Shown: positions 23,197 to 35,374 of the stretch, one piece after another
How positions within the stretch are numbered: position 1 is the stretch's first letter
Layout: each line of letters opens with the position of its first letter
From: Proliferodiscus dingleyae
Lineage: Eukaryota > Ascomycota > Leotiomycetes > Helotiales > Lachnaceae
Direction: 5' to 3'
Assembly: GCA_003988795.1 (NCBI GenBank)
Contig: QYAK01000006.1
Coordinates: 248,001-312,000 of the forward strand
Length of the DNA: 64,000 nt
Made by a program: the position numbers and the translations under genes
Notes under the pieces: generated by a model
Told to the model about the DNA's origin: nothing
The model's database searches: none
Seen by the model: the letters and a program-made list of their open reading frames with translations, nothing else

Positions 23197-23990
23197 CGTC
23201 AGGGATTGTGATTGGAGTGAGGTGAGGTGATATCGAGGCATTATGGCGACATCAGTGAAGAATCTCGACATCAACAGAAAGAACGTGGGGGGCTTGATGG
23301 GATGAAGGATGAAGGAAATCTGCTATGCCGCGCTGCTCTCTGGGTATTTGCCGGCATGGGGAGGATCACCAGAAACACCCTATGAATCGGCGGCCTCTAC
23401 TTATCTCACAGTACCTGCAGCCTTATATACTTCAGAGGTGCTGTACAGTACCAGAGCCGTGGGAGACCAATCCTGGCTGGGCCAGCTTCAACAAACGATG
23501 CGTACCAGTATTCGAATATGCTTCGGAAATGACTGATCAAGGTTGGATGGAGTCTCATCAGGGACAGGTGCAGATGATGTATAGCTGGATTTTCTTCTTT
23601 ACGGCGTTGGTGCGAAATACCCCTTACTGCTGCCGCAAATCGAGCTTTGATGTTTACTGGCGTCCAACTTACGGCCCTCTTATTATCAATCTTATTATAC
23701 ACATATCTACACATAAAACATATATACAATTCTGTTTTTGTTGCTTGACCTAACGAGACGTCCCACTGTTTTGAAGCGATAAATGTTGGAAAGATGCAAA
23801 AGTATCGCCGTATGTCTTCAGACAATTAATTGATGCTTGCCAAGTCAAGCCTCCATTCATGGTTTCAGACCACGCTTAAGGCCTAGACTTTTCTCGAGAA
23901 TTGGTGAAATAGCCCAATAGCCATGCATGATTTACCTGTTCAGCGCAATATATACAATATCTAGCAATGAACAACACAGCTAACAGTTTT
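23197..23990. other. Convergent 3' flanks
   Basis: Two overlapping long frames (23309-23753) are AT/Cys-rich in translation and look accidental. Otherwise AT-rich 3' sequence. Confidence 0.5.
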
Positions 23991-25720
23991 CTATTCCTCT
24001 TCCGTCCTCGCCCGTCTACTCCTACCCCAGTAAAATACCACTCCGACAATCCAAACAATGACCAAAATCAGTGCCTGCAAAGGTGCAAAGATCGCACCCC
24101 TTACCACCACGAAGCCACTCACTATGACGAACACTGCCGGAAGAAACACAAACGGCTTGTATGGTCTCTCCAAACCCGGTTCTCGAAACCGCAAAACAAT
24201 TGCACCTAGCACCGTCAAGAAGAAGAAGCTATACTCGCCTAAGCCATTGAACGTAAGGAGCGCACGGAAATTGCCGAAGAGGATATAGAGTGCTGAGAGG
24301 ACCGTCGAGAGCAAGAGTGCATTCAACGGGGCGTCAGACCTAGACGCTTTCGAGGGCTCCGGCGAGGTGGAGGTGGAGGCATGAGCGGAAGAAGGGCTGA
24401 GACCTACGCGACCGACTATGGCAAAGAAGCGTGGGAGCCAGTTCATGTTGCTGGCGGCAACAGTCATGCGGCTGGTGACGAATGAGTTTCCAAGGAGAGC
24501 TCCGGCCACGACGAGGCAGACGAGCACCGCAGCCAGAACACCGACGGCGGGACCTAAGAGGCGACTAATGGCAGTCTTTCCGTGTGAATGTCAGGTGTGT
24601 GGACTCGACGTCAATGGCATATTGTTCCACTTACCACGGCCACGCTGTCGGTCGTAGAGACCAAGCTCCACGGAAGAAGAACGTAGTAAGCTGCATTTGC
24701 AGCAATGAAGCACAGTATGATGGTTGGAACGGCAGCATTGATAGCAAGCGGAAGCTGCTTTTCTGGTCTGCGAAGCTCTGCTGAAACGTAAATTGCCTAT
24801 GGTGACATGAGCTCCCTGCCTCTTCAATCAGCACGAGATTGCTACTCACCTTATCCCAACCGGAATATGCCCACAAGGCTCCATAAAGTGCCGCTGAGTA
24901 GTGTCCAAGGATCTCCCACTGACTCAGCCTACTCCATTCCGTCTTGCTTCCATCCGGGTTGAAACTGGTTCGAAATCCAAACCAAGACTTTGTCCGCCAG
25001 TCCTTCCCTCCAACATCCCTATCTATATTTATGGCCACCATGACGAGAACTGCAATGCCAGCCACTACGACCCCCAGAATAGTGATGAACTTGGTCAAGA
25101 CAAAGAAATTGTTCAGGCGTGTACTGGCCTTCGTACTGATTGAGTTCGCCCCGTTGATGACAATTAGAATCAGGATGGATAGAAGCTTATGGTCAAGCCT
25201 TCCAGCCTGGTCAGTCACGCCTCCAGCAGAGTAAATGCTCTCGATGAAAACAATACTCAGAATGGCAAGTGTAGCGGGCATAATGGCAACGATCCACGTC
25301 CACGCCGCCAGGAATCCAAATACGTCTCCATAGATTCGCTTTAGATACGGTTGTACACCACCTGACAAAAAAACGTTAAGATCAGTCTTCTTTGATACCT
25401 CTCGTTCATTTTAGGGGGCCGAGATTTGAGTACAGACCTTCTCCAGGGATAGCAGTCCCCAGCTCCGCCAGAGTACTTGCTCCCGTCCATGCTAACACCC
25501 CACCTACTAACCATATTATCAAAGCCACACCCGGGGAAGGGACATTGGCATCAATAGACCCAGGAGACGTAAAGACACCGCTTCCGATGACTATGCTTAT
25601 GACGATGGCGAATGCCTCGATGGCGCCGAGATTGCGCGTAAAAGTCCCCTGCTCTGGCTCTGGCTCTTGCCTTGAGCCGCCAAGGAGTGGCCTTTGCACA
25701 TCATCATCATTCTGAGACAT
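23991..25720 (-). CDS. LAT/Mup1-type amino-acid transporter (APC superfamily)
   Basis: Exons 25720-25438, 25361-24850, 24796-24635 and 24575-23991 give 513 residues. The start at 25720 is the first ATG. Signatures are the TM1 break IVIGSGVFTSPGSI, TLAELGTAIPGEGG in TM2, a long TM3, ILIVINGANSISTKASTRLN in TM5, ALWAYSGWDKAIYVSAELRR in TM6, GALLGNSFVTSRMTVAASN in TM8, and a basic cytoplasmic end. This is the pattern of fungal L-type (LAT, y+LAT, Mup1) amino-acid transporters of the plasma membrane; the substrate cannot be read from sequence. A hydrophilic insert (SAHASTSTSPEP) lies between TM8 and TM9. Confidence 0.92.
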
Positions 25721-26313
25721 CAATGCCACCTATCGCTCATGAATTGTTTTGATATGTAGTTGAGGAGTGAGAAAAGCTCTCGCGAGCGGTGGGGTTAATT
25801 GCGTGCCCGTCACGTTTTTGATAGAGAGAGGGGGGGAAAACTTCCTTCCGAGCACGTTTGCAATTGATTCTTCCATGTATATAAAGCTACGAACTATCGG
25901 GAATGCCGATCCTCTTCTTGAGTGGCAGAATTGCATACTCAGTGGTGCGTATGATAGAAGTCGCACGTCAACAGACGGTCAGAAATATACGTAACATGGC
26001 CCGCTTCATGCAGTTCTGCATCTTGGAATGGTCAACCAAAATCATGCTAATTCGCTCATGTCGTTGCTTAATGCTAGCTATATACAAGTACAAATACAGA
26101 GCCTTTTCAATTTCGTATTTCTTTCCAGCGTAGATATTATGTTGTTTTCGTATGTGTTTTATGATGAAAAATCGTGGGTATTCGTGTACGCCCCGCCCCG
26201 CTAGAATCAGAAAAACTCCAATGCTCTCTCATTACGAGAGGCGTATATATACAGGATGGTATCATGTCGTAAAAGTAAAAATCAAATCATCCAATCTTTG
26301 GCTCCCTTCCTCT
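25721..26313. other. Intergenic, no gene seen
   Basis: Promoter of the transporter and 3' flank of the large disordered-protein gene. Nothing distinctive. Confidence 0.5.
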
Positions 26314-29300
26314 CTAAGACTCAACTCTCATCCTCTGCAAGAACACAGGCACATCACTCAGATCAACGCCGAATTCTCTCGCAACCTTCTCCCCTTTCCG
26401 TCCAACTCCGTCACCCCCGAGGAACTTCCCACTATTTCTCGTTCCTGCGCTCCCCACAAGGCCTCGACCTTCAAGACCGTAGCCAAGGCCGCCTGTATAC
26501 CGATCCAACACTAGCATCTCATCACTTCTGCCCGGGGCACCTGCATGGGAGAACTTCACGAAGTCGGAACCCGGGTCCTCTTGATCATAGTACTCGCTTT
26601 CCAGATGCTGAGGCCGGGATACAGGCTGCGAATAAGCAAAAGAATAAGACCCCCCAGCATGGTCTGCTTCCCACTGATCACGCATACCTTGATCAAAACT
26701 TCCATAAGGTCTCAAATTCTGCACAGGACGGGTGTACTCCATACTAGGCCGTGCACTTCCAGGTCGAGAGCGAGAAAACTCCATACTGCGGCGTGTCTGC
26801 AATGTCTCACCCGCCGACTTTCGGCGCTCGGCCCAATAGTTTGAAGCTTGCTCGAAAGGATCTGAGATGACGGCTGCAGGTCGAGGCTGCGGTGGGACGG
26901 ACCAAGATTTTGGATGAAACGATGCTGGAGCATAGCTAGGAGCTTGAGGGGCTGGTCGTTCAGGTGCCGCCATGGGGGCCGCTCGCATTGGCGGGAGGGA
27001 CTTCCGCTGCGTTTGCATCGAGATAGGAGGTGGAGACTTCGCCTTCTTGATTTCGTGCGGGAGTGAAAGGAGAGATTGAGACTGCGCAGGTGAAGATGAA
27101 TAAGGCCGGTTGCTTGGGGAGTTTGCATGTGCCTGTGGCGGATACTCTCTTGAGTTTGTCCGTGAGTGCGAAGCTGTCTTTGTACCTGACACGAATGGAT
27201 TCCCTGCTGCTATTGTGTCGTATGAGTTTTTGCTTCCCAACATTGTAGGTACTCCCGATACAGTACGCGAGAGGTGGAATCGCGCAGCTGCATCTGCTTC
27301 AAGTTGTGAAGTCATTGATCTGGCTCTAGCACTCGCACCAGAGCTCTGCGGACGGCCTACATGGGTAGAAACTACGTCGTAAGGTGAATTCCCAATAGAA
27401 GAAGATATGGTAACCAGATTCGTAACGTGTGCTTCAAAGTCTTCTTGTCTTCGTTCCGCGTTGATACCTGGAGCAGGACTCTTGCCTCTTGACACATTCT
27501 GCATTGATCTCCCGCCCTCAAAAGATTTCCGAAGTGAGACTGGTCTCGACGAGGGTGTCTGATGGACGGGTTTCCTACTGAACTCGGGATTTTGCTCTGG
27601 TAGCGTGGATTGGTATTCTGGGATGCTAGCATGCACTGGCACTGGGGGCAATGCACTCTGCAGGCGGGCGAAGCTTAGCTCATCGCGCACTTCTGCGCTA
27701 CCGACTGAGAAAATTGTCCCGAGTGTTTCCTTGCTCACGCTCCTCCTCGGTCCCTTTGCTCCTGTGATGGTATTGGGGATACAAGCGACTGGGAAACCAC
27801 CAACGCGCTCTTCGAGCTTCCTCAACGTTTCTGCTGGTACAGGAGGAACGCTGATTACGCTCGAGTACCGTATTGCTTGAACTGTGTACAGTGGAGCAGG
27901 CTGCATAGAATGTGGGCGTTGCTTCTGGTCTTTATGAGAACGCCATTTCGACCCGTTGGGGGAACCAGAATCACGAGAATTTGAGCCGTTTAAAGGCTCC
28001 CGCGTGGCTTTAGTGACAGCTGGCAAGCTCTGACGACGACCGTGCTTTTTTGCCGTTGGTTTCGTTGAGCCCTCTGGCTTAGGTTTTGTAGTTGTCCCTA
28101 TCGTACTTTGAGCTCCATCTTGACGATAAGCTGGAAGCTTTGCAGGAGCTGGAGGAGCTTGCCGGGTCGGCATGGAGGGGGCAACTTCCTGTGGAAGAAC
28201 AGGCAGTGACCTCTGGACGCGGAGGGTCATTTCAGATGCTTGGGATGAAACGGAGTATGTACTTGAGGGAACTCGAGAAGGCGCTTCTTCAGAGTAGACG
28301 CTCGAAGGCACTCTTGAGACCGCCTCTTTAGGCGGAATAGTTGGTGCCTCTTTCTCTGGCACATTTGGAGCTGTATCTTTCTTGAAAGATCGTATTGACA
28401 TGTTTGAGCTATAACCGCTATCCGCCTTCGCCAGCGGCCTGGGAGCAGGCTCCCGAGGACCTTGGATGACCTTTGCAGTATCTCCCGGACCATATCCTGA
28501 GTCGAAAGATCTCGGCGCATTTTCAGACGGAGGCCTTGGTGAAATAGGTTCTTCCTCGAATAGCTCATCCTCTACAGCCGTATGCTTACTCGTTGCTTGC
28601 AGACGGGGGGAAGTTGGGGGTGATACTTCGAAAGAGAATGGACTTAGTGCTAGGTCTTGCATATACTCATTTGCCAGCTCCAGAGACTTGGTCGGTGAAT
28701 CTTTGCTGCTGAAATCAAATAAAGCGAGTGAAGGATCTGGCAGAGGTAGCTCGGGTGGTGCTAGGATGTCTACCTCCAGCAACCCCAGCTTAACTTCATG
28801 AGCTTGTCTCAGTGGAGATTCTGCCCTAGGAATCCAAGGCGGCCGCGTGACTTCAACTGGCGCTGGTAATGTATGGGCTCTTTGAACTGGATGAGGGTAG
28901 TGACTAGTCTCCACACTTCTCCTAGCACCCACGGTCAGGGAATCTTCTTCCGCGCCCGACGTTGATGGTCGTCCATCACTAGGCGCTGGACTGGTAGTCC
29001 CATTCATTATTCTCAGGGATCCCAGCTTGAATATGCCGGTATAACCATATCCCATATCCGTAGGGGTCTCCACTCGGGGAGCGGGTGATCCACTGTTCCA
29101 TTCTCGTCCCAGCGCTGCAATATTTGACAAAGGAGAAGATGTCGACTTCGCAGGGTTGTAGTAATACTCCTGAACCTCGTTCGCGTGTACTTGAGAGGGT
29201 AAAGACTGCCGGGAGTCGTCTTCTGGGAATAAGCTCTTTCTCGTTGCTACTCCATGTTGCAATAATGAACGCCGCCGCACAGGGCCATATAGTGTTGTAT

Positions 29301-29931
29301 CTGAGTTCGTCCTGGGCAAAGGCTTCTGTACTTCTACTTGCTCATACCTCGAAAGCGGATCTGGCTCCTCTCTCTGTTCAGGCTGGGGAGAGTGGACCTC
29401 TCTCACAAGTGACAGTCGGGTATGATGCTGCTGGTACGGGAAGTGTTGCAGGGACATTCGAGAAACGTTGGGAGGTCTACTACTATGATGGTGTGAGATC
29501 TGCATCGGGGTAACGACATGAGCGCCTTACTTGTAGAATTCATCACTATGATCCTCGACTGTCGTCACAGAGCTTGCCTGCGAATGTCTACGAACAGGAA
29601 GTGGCCTGTTCGTAAAAGTTGGCTCCGTAGAACTTCTCTTAACACTGATGTCCAATTCTAACTTTTTCTCTTTTGCCTGCGAACTCTTAGATCGAAATAA
29701 GCTCGTTCGTTTTCGTTGCTTTTCCTCAGGCTTCTCAGCCTCGCCGGCAATTGCATCGGTGGATAGTAAACTATGCCTGGCTTTCACAGGCGAAGAGGAG
29801 CCGGACTGTAAATTCTGTCGACTTTGGTTTACTGGGATTTTTGATATTATGTTTCCAGTCGTGTTCGTTCTCGGCTTCGACAGCTTGTTGGGAGCCCGTC
29901 TCGGGGCGGGGACGGACTGTTCTTGGCCCAT
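26314..29931 (-). CDS. Large disordered Ser/Pro-rich protein with myristoylation-type start
   Basis: Exons 29931-29531 and 29479-26314 give 1188 residues. The 51-nt intron (GTAAGG to GTAG) was chosen because a 31-nt alternative would be too short. The start at 29931 is preferred over an upstream in-frame opening, because MGQEQSVPAPRRAPNKLSKP is a classic N-myristoylation context (Gly2, Ser6). Almost the whole protein is low-complexity, rich in Ser, Pro, Arg and Gln. It carries basic clusters, repeated RVPSS-like units around residues 530-560, and a short conserved-looking C-terminus (VDLSDVPVFLQRMRVES). No catalytic domain is seen. A membrane-attached scaffold or signalling adaptor is plausible but inferred. 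Confidence 0.85.
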
Positions 29932-31000
29932 GATGAACGAATCAAAGAAACCACTTTCATATATTGCTCCCACCTCCCATCTTCAACTTCGATACTCACG
30001 CACCACGAATTTGAAAAGAAGAGAAAGTTCGCAGCTTCGGCGGAGTGGGGGGCCACGAAGGAGAATGGAAAATGTAAATTCGATGATGAGACGAGACGAG
30101 GTTGATGTCCGATACACTGGGGTAGAGATCAAGGTTATTGGAGCAGGCCCTCCCACTGCGCCAAAGGAGATTGGACGGTGCAACCCTGCTGCTCGCAGGG
30201 GTCCCGGAGGATTTCGAGTGGGAAATCAAGTTAATTCTGGTGGAGCAGTTGGCTTCAAAGCGTCGTGTTTCAGGAGGCTTCGTGAGGCGAGCCAGTGTAT
30301 TGATTCACGAGAACAAATCGCTTCCTCAGCACAGTACGGAACTGCTAGCCAACGACAGCAAGATGCAAACTTTTCCAAAGCGAAGAAGAGGAGAGGGTCA
30401 GGAATCAGGGCATCAGATCAATGATGGGTGGCAAAGTCCCAAATGACGAGGAGCTTGGAACACTACAGTAGTACACTGACTGCCTGCTGGAGTAGCAGCA
30501 GGAGACGTTTTGGATCATTTTTGGAAGCTGAATTCCCTGCTTTGGCAGCGTTGGCCGGGCGGCAATTGGCGTAAACGGGGTGTAAACAAGACATCTCCAC
30601 CACAGGACGACAGCTGGGGGCGCTGGACAGGGGAAGCTTCGACGAGTGAGAAGTGGTCGCTTGGCCATGATCTCCAGGATGGCGTTGCTCCACCAGCTCC
30701 CATTCAAGAGTTGCCGCACCAGCCGACGAGCTGTGGCGGTGCATCTGGACGCATTTGCAGTGTGGCGGAGACGGCATCCAGTCAGTTGTGGCGACAGAGT
30801 GAGGGGGCGGGCGAGCTGAGTCGATGTCGATGTCGATGATCCCGAACCGGAAAGCTTGGTGTCCTTGCTTGGCTGCATCGGGCGCTGGATCGCGATTGTG
30901 CTGAAGCTGAAGCAGAAGCGGGGCTCAGGCGGTAGCTAGAGGAAGATCCTGGTGATCCGTGATGCGTATGATAGATAACTGAGGAGAGGAGAGGAGAGAA

Positions 31001-31053
31001 GAGCAGAGCAGAGCAGAGCAGAGCAGAGCAGCTTGTACTGTACTGTACTGTAC
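31001..31053. repeat. Pentanucleotide tracts (GAGCA)6 and (TGTAC)4
   Basis: GAGCA is repeated exactly six times at 31001-31030, followed at 31034-31053 by four copies of TGTAC. A GGAGA-like tract precedes at 30981-30998. Confidence 0.9.
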
Positions 31054-32296
31054 CGTAATGGTATCACTCCCGCGGGTTTGGTGGCCGAAGCGACGAGTGG
31101 TGAGCCAGTGCATATCGAGCAGATGGAAACTGGAAAAGCTGCAAAACGCGTGCGAGACGTGGAAGCCAAAACCTCCCCATCGGAAGGCGACCGGACCGGT
31201 AACTCTGTGGTGAAGCTTTCAGATGACAGGCAAACGCCATGATGCAGTGCAGGTTACAGGTTACAGGTACAATCCAGTGCATGAAAGAACCAGCGTCGGT
31301 GCCAATGCGGCAGATGCAGTCATGGCTCCCGAGCTTTAGAGTGTTTCGTCGACCGGTGGGGGGCGAGCATCAAGTGAGAAACAAAAAAAGGGGCAGCTGG
31401 TGGGGGAAGGGGAGGGGCAGGAATCGACATCGTTATATGAGTATCCTCTATCACTATCAGATCAGCAGAGACAAGGTTGAGAGGAATGGAACCACAACCT
31501 CACTCATAAACGAAGATATATACAAAGTAAGAGGACGAGGACCCTGCATTCCAGAGTGCAGCTTCGATCGACAAGCAGTTGTATCATCACGTGATTGTAC
31601 AGGGCGGGGACGGCATGATGACTCAGCAGAGAGCTGCAAGTGGGTAGATACTCCCTGTATTACAGATTTCTTGGGTGCACGCATACATGTGCTACGACAG
31701 ATAGGAGGAATGCCCGTCGGAACCACCGCATGCAGAGAAACATTTCACCCGGGTGCAGGTGGCCGACTACCATGGCTGCAGATGCTCGACAGACAGATGC
31801 CGGGTCCTCTTGCAAACATAATGCTCATCAATCAATCATATGATGCTTTTTGCAGGTTGGACGGCCGTCCCATCCTCCAGCCGCGCTCCTCCATTGTTTT
31901 CTTCTCATGCCTACTGACTGCCTCTGCATGGCGGGGCCCGGTCTGTTGCCGTAGCTCCCTCCTCACGACGCTGTCGTTATCTCTCCCCGCTCAGCAGCCC
32001 GCGAATCACCGGCTGCTCCAGCCGGTCTGGACTGGGATCGCCTTCACACAGAATCAACTGACTCGGCCCTTGACGTGGTCGTGGTGCCGTCCTGGGAGGT
32101 GGGGAGACGAGCAATGGGGGAGACGAGCATGCTCCGGGAGATGGAAATGAAGCCTACGACGATGGGGGAAACGCATGCAGAGATGCTCGAAATGGCCGTA
32201 GAGAGTGAGATGAAGGCTCGCTCTCGCTCACCTGGGAGCCCAGGCCCAGTCAGCAACCCAGTCAGCAAATAGCCCTAGAGACCGCTGGAAGATAGT

Positions 32297-32331
32297 GGGC
32301 AGGGCAGGGCAGGGCATGGCATGGCATGGCA
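32297..32331. repeat. Compound pentanucleotide repeat (GGGCA)4(TGGCA)3
   Basis: Seven tandem 5-bp units; the last three carry T in the first position, as if a point change had been amplified. Confidence 0.9.
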
Positions 32332-32728
32332 GGAGGGGCTCCAGGGGCTGGAGGGGCTTGGAGGGGCTTGGAGCCTGTTGGAGGGCGCTCTAGCGTCCGG
32401 CTTTCGGGGGGGGGACCGCTGGATGGGACGCCCACCTCCCCTATGATAGGCCCTCTGGCAGCACTCTGGCAGCACACTGGCTCCCTAGAACCTGCTGGTC
32501 CACACCACACCACACCCCATCACCCATCCACCCACCCAATCACAGACACGGCCTTGTCAGACCCTCTCCTCCTCCATCCTCTTCCATGGGGAAGGCGATT
32601 GCGAGGGAAAGTCCCAGGCTAGGTCAGGTCAGTCACCACTCACTTCAATGCCACCTCGACAACACTTCACCATCTCTGGTCGCGGAAACAGCGTATCGGT
32701 GCCCGCACCCCGCCAGAAGTCGACGTCC

Positions 32729-32767
32729 ATGTTTCTCTTCAAGAAGCTATCCCGATGGAAACAATAA
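32729..32767 (+). promoter_or_regulatory. Upstream ORF overlapping the regulator start codon
   Basis: A 12-codon ORF (ATG at 32729, TAA ending 32767) runs across the main ATG at 32755 in another frame. Ribosomes using it would pass the main start, so it could lower translation of the regulator. Confidence 0.55.
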
Positions 32768-35374
32768 CAATTCCATCGCCCACGGCGTTCCTCGCCTCGC
32801 CTGTCCTCCAGCCGGCTCCCGAACCACCACCTCCAAAGCGTACACCTGCAGCTTCCAGCAAACAGGCTGCTCCAGCGAAGAAGACGTCGGGCACAGTCAA
32901 ACCCAAGCAATCCAAGAGCCGCAATGGTAAGATTACTGTGCATCTAGTTGGCTTATCTTAGACATGATAAGCTCGTGTTTGGATCACACTGATGTGGGGT
33001 ACAGGCTGTATAACTTGCAAAGCAAAACGGCTGAAATGCGATGAGACGAAACCGACGTGCCAGCAGTGTCACAAAAGGAGTGTGGTCTGCGGAGGATACA
33101 AGAAAGACTTCAAGTGGCGGCCATTTGAGGAGACGACCTTTGCCAATAAGGTTGTGCCTCTGCCCAAATCAAAAGGGAGTAAGTATTCCGTCCCACATAC
33201 AAGAGGAGGAGCAGATACTTACAATATATAGTCTCAAAGGAATCAGAGAAAGCGCCAGAGATATCAACAGCAAGTCCGCGCTCCGATGCCTCCACTCCGA
33301 CGCCCAGCGCTGAAGCTGAAGAAGATGTCTCTGTGCAAGAGTCGTTTTTCCAAGCTGCAGCGCCGTCTCCATCTTTTCCACATATGTCCGATGTCAAGTT
33401 CGAGCAACCCCCTATGTTCGACACGATTACACCTCCATACACACGAGACCAACCCCGACCCAAATTCGAAGCGGACTCTGTCACCAAGAGCTTGAGTAGT
33501 CTGTTTGAAGATGCACATGCAGCTCCGCCAGACATGGAAACTAGGCCGAGCTTCTCTGGGCAGTCACCGAGATTGATAGATTTGCTACTACCAGGATCAG
33601 AGCTGAATGCTAGGCCAGGGACCTATAGTTTGCCGCCAAGTAGTATGCCGACACCCACTATGCGCTCCTCCTCGATGATGGACCATCAGTTCCTCCCGCA
33701 AATTGAGATGACAGGTGTTTCCAGGCTGGAAGACGACGTAGAAGAGATCGTACGGCAGCCACAGATGTCGGACGCTGATCTCTGGATGTCCTTGAGGAGT
33801 CTGCATGGTTCGCGCTCCTCGACCGGTTCCCCCACTTTCATGGTGGATGACCCATTTAGCAAAATCTACAGGCAGCCCGAAGTTCAAGCTGGAAGTCCAG
33901 AGATGCTGATGCTGCGATTCGATAAACAGACGTGTGGTATCTTGTCAGTGAAAGATGGGCCGACAGAGAATCCGTGGAGAACCTTGGTCTGGCCCCTGGC
34001 CCGGGATTCGCCAGCGTTATATCATGCTATTGCATCGATGACTGCGTTCCATACATCAAAGGAAAAGCCAGCTCTCCGTGTTGATGGTATGGAACATATG
34101 AGACGAAGTATACGTTCTCTTGCTACTGGTATTGAAAAGATGCGGACGGACACCGCTCTTGCAACGACTCTCGTCCTGGCTTTTTCTGAATCCTGGGATC
34201 AGCACATCAGCACAGGTATTGAGCACCTGAGAGGCGCAAAGATACTTGTGAATCAGGCTTTAGTCTCTCACAAGAAGCAGAATCTCATAGGTGATGACCT
34301 GGCACGCCTGAGATTTCTCTGCAACACTTGGGTCTATATGGATGTCATTGCACGTCTAACCTCGGTGGACGATGATGATTCAAATGATTTCGACCGTGTT
34401 TTGGAGCCTCTGGATATGTTTAACAGCAGCGAGATCGACCCTCTGATGGGCTGCGCTGTGACGCTTTTCCCTCTTATCGGCAGGGTAGCCAATCTGTGCC
34501 GTAAGGTGCGGAAAGTAGAAACGAATTCTATCCAAATTATCAGTCAGGCAATCGAGCTCAAAGAAGCCATCGAACAATGGTGTCCTCCGCCTGGTACAGC
34601 GTTCGAGCGTCCCGAAGATCCAACCTCTGAGATCCAGCACGCTTTACAAACAGCTGAAGCATATCGCTACGCTACCCTTTTATATCTACATCAAGCAGTT
34701 CCTGAGATCCCCTCTCTCACTTCCGCTCAGCTGGCCAAGAAAGTCTTGGTCTTTCTAGCCACCGTGCCTCTCTCTAGTCGTCTAGTCATTGTCCAAATCT
34801 ACCCTCTCCTAGCGGCAGGTTGCGAAGCATACGACCCAGAAGACAGACAGTGGGTTGAGAAGCGTTGGCATAGTATGGTGTCACGCATGTGGATTGGCAA
34901 CGTCGACCGCTGCTGGGAGGTTATGCAAGAGGTCTGGTCTCGCCGCGACGCTGCTGCTGCTGCAAAAGCGGAAAAGGAGAAACGCAGACCTAGTAGTCAG
35001 GGACTAATGCATAGTGAGAGCAACAAGCGAAAGTTTGAGGAAGAACTTGCGATGGAGGACGTCTTTTCGTTTTCTGATATGCTAAATGCAAATGTGGCTT
35101 CAGAGAGTGAGCGCAAGAAAGCGCGTGGGAGTTATGGTGGTGGTCTCCCTAGAGGAGGTGGGAACAGACGCGTGGATCCTGTGACAGAAGAGATGGATCC
35201 GGAGCTTACAGTCAGGGGACGCATGCATTGGGTTGGCGTTATGAAGGATTGGGAGTGGGAAAGTAAGTACATTTCATCGCCTTTGTTCGAAAACAGCAGC
35301 TATATCTCGTCCTATCGTCTCTGTTCCCCCATTCCAAAACATTACTAACAGCGCTCCCAGTTCTGCTCGGCTAA
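32755..35374 (+). CDS. Zn2Cys6 transcription factor, DUF3468-type
   Basis: Exons 32755-32926, 33005-33178, 33232-35262 and 35361-35374 give 796 residues. The last exon encodes only the LLG that, with the split Ile codon, makes the ending WEWEILLG; fungal factors of this class often end in WEVLLG. The zinc cluster uses Cys59, 62, 69, 76, 79 and 86 (GCITCKAKRLKCDETKPTCQ), preceded by a basic linker (KPKQSKSRN). The long middle region contains the fungal TF helices (LVWPLARDSPALYHAIASMT, TALATTLVLAFSESWDQHIS, YRYATLLYLHQAVPEIPS). A polyalanine and charged stretch sits near the C-terminus. Nuclear regulator; target unknown. The stop overlaps that of the convergent gene at 35371-35760. Confidence 0.93.

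Larger units (their letters stand above)
29932..32754. other. Long gene-poor divergent region with simple repeats
   Basis: 2.8 kb between the starts of the disordered protein and the second Zn2Cys6 factor. Plus-strand frames (the longest 31239-32150) translate into Cys/Trp/Arg-rich sequence without domains, so I treat them as non-coding. It contains several pentanucleotide tracts. It may be a long 5' leader or regulatory region. Confidence 0.55.

Noticed and set aside
23309..23753. Two overlapping plus-strand ORFs (75 and 142 codons)
   Set aside because: No domain, no conserved-looking segment, and 3'-UTR-like base composition.
29648..30424. 258-codon ORF antisense to the disordered-protein exon
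   Set aside because: It overlaps a well-supported exon on the other strand and has no recognisable features.
30981..31053. Short direct repeats considered as a CRISPR array
   Set aside because: Units are contiguous 5-mers without spacers, and the genome is fungal.
31239..32150. 303-codon plus-strand ORF in the long intergenic region
   Set aside because: The translation is rich in Cys, Trp and Arg with no domain or sensible hydrophobic pattern; GC-rich sequence makes long chance frames likely.
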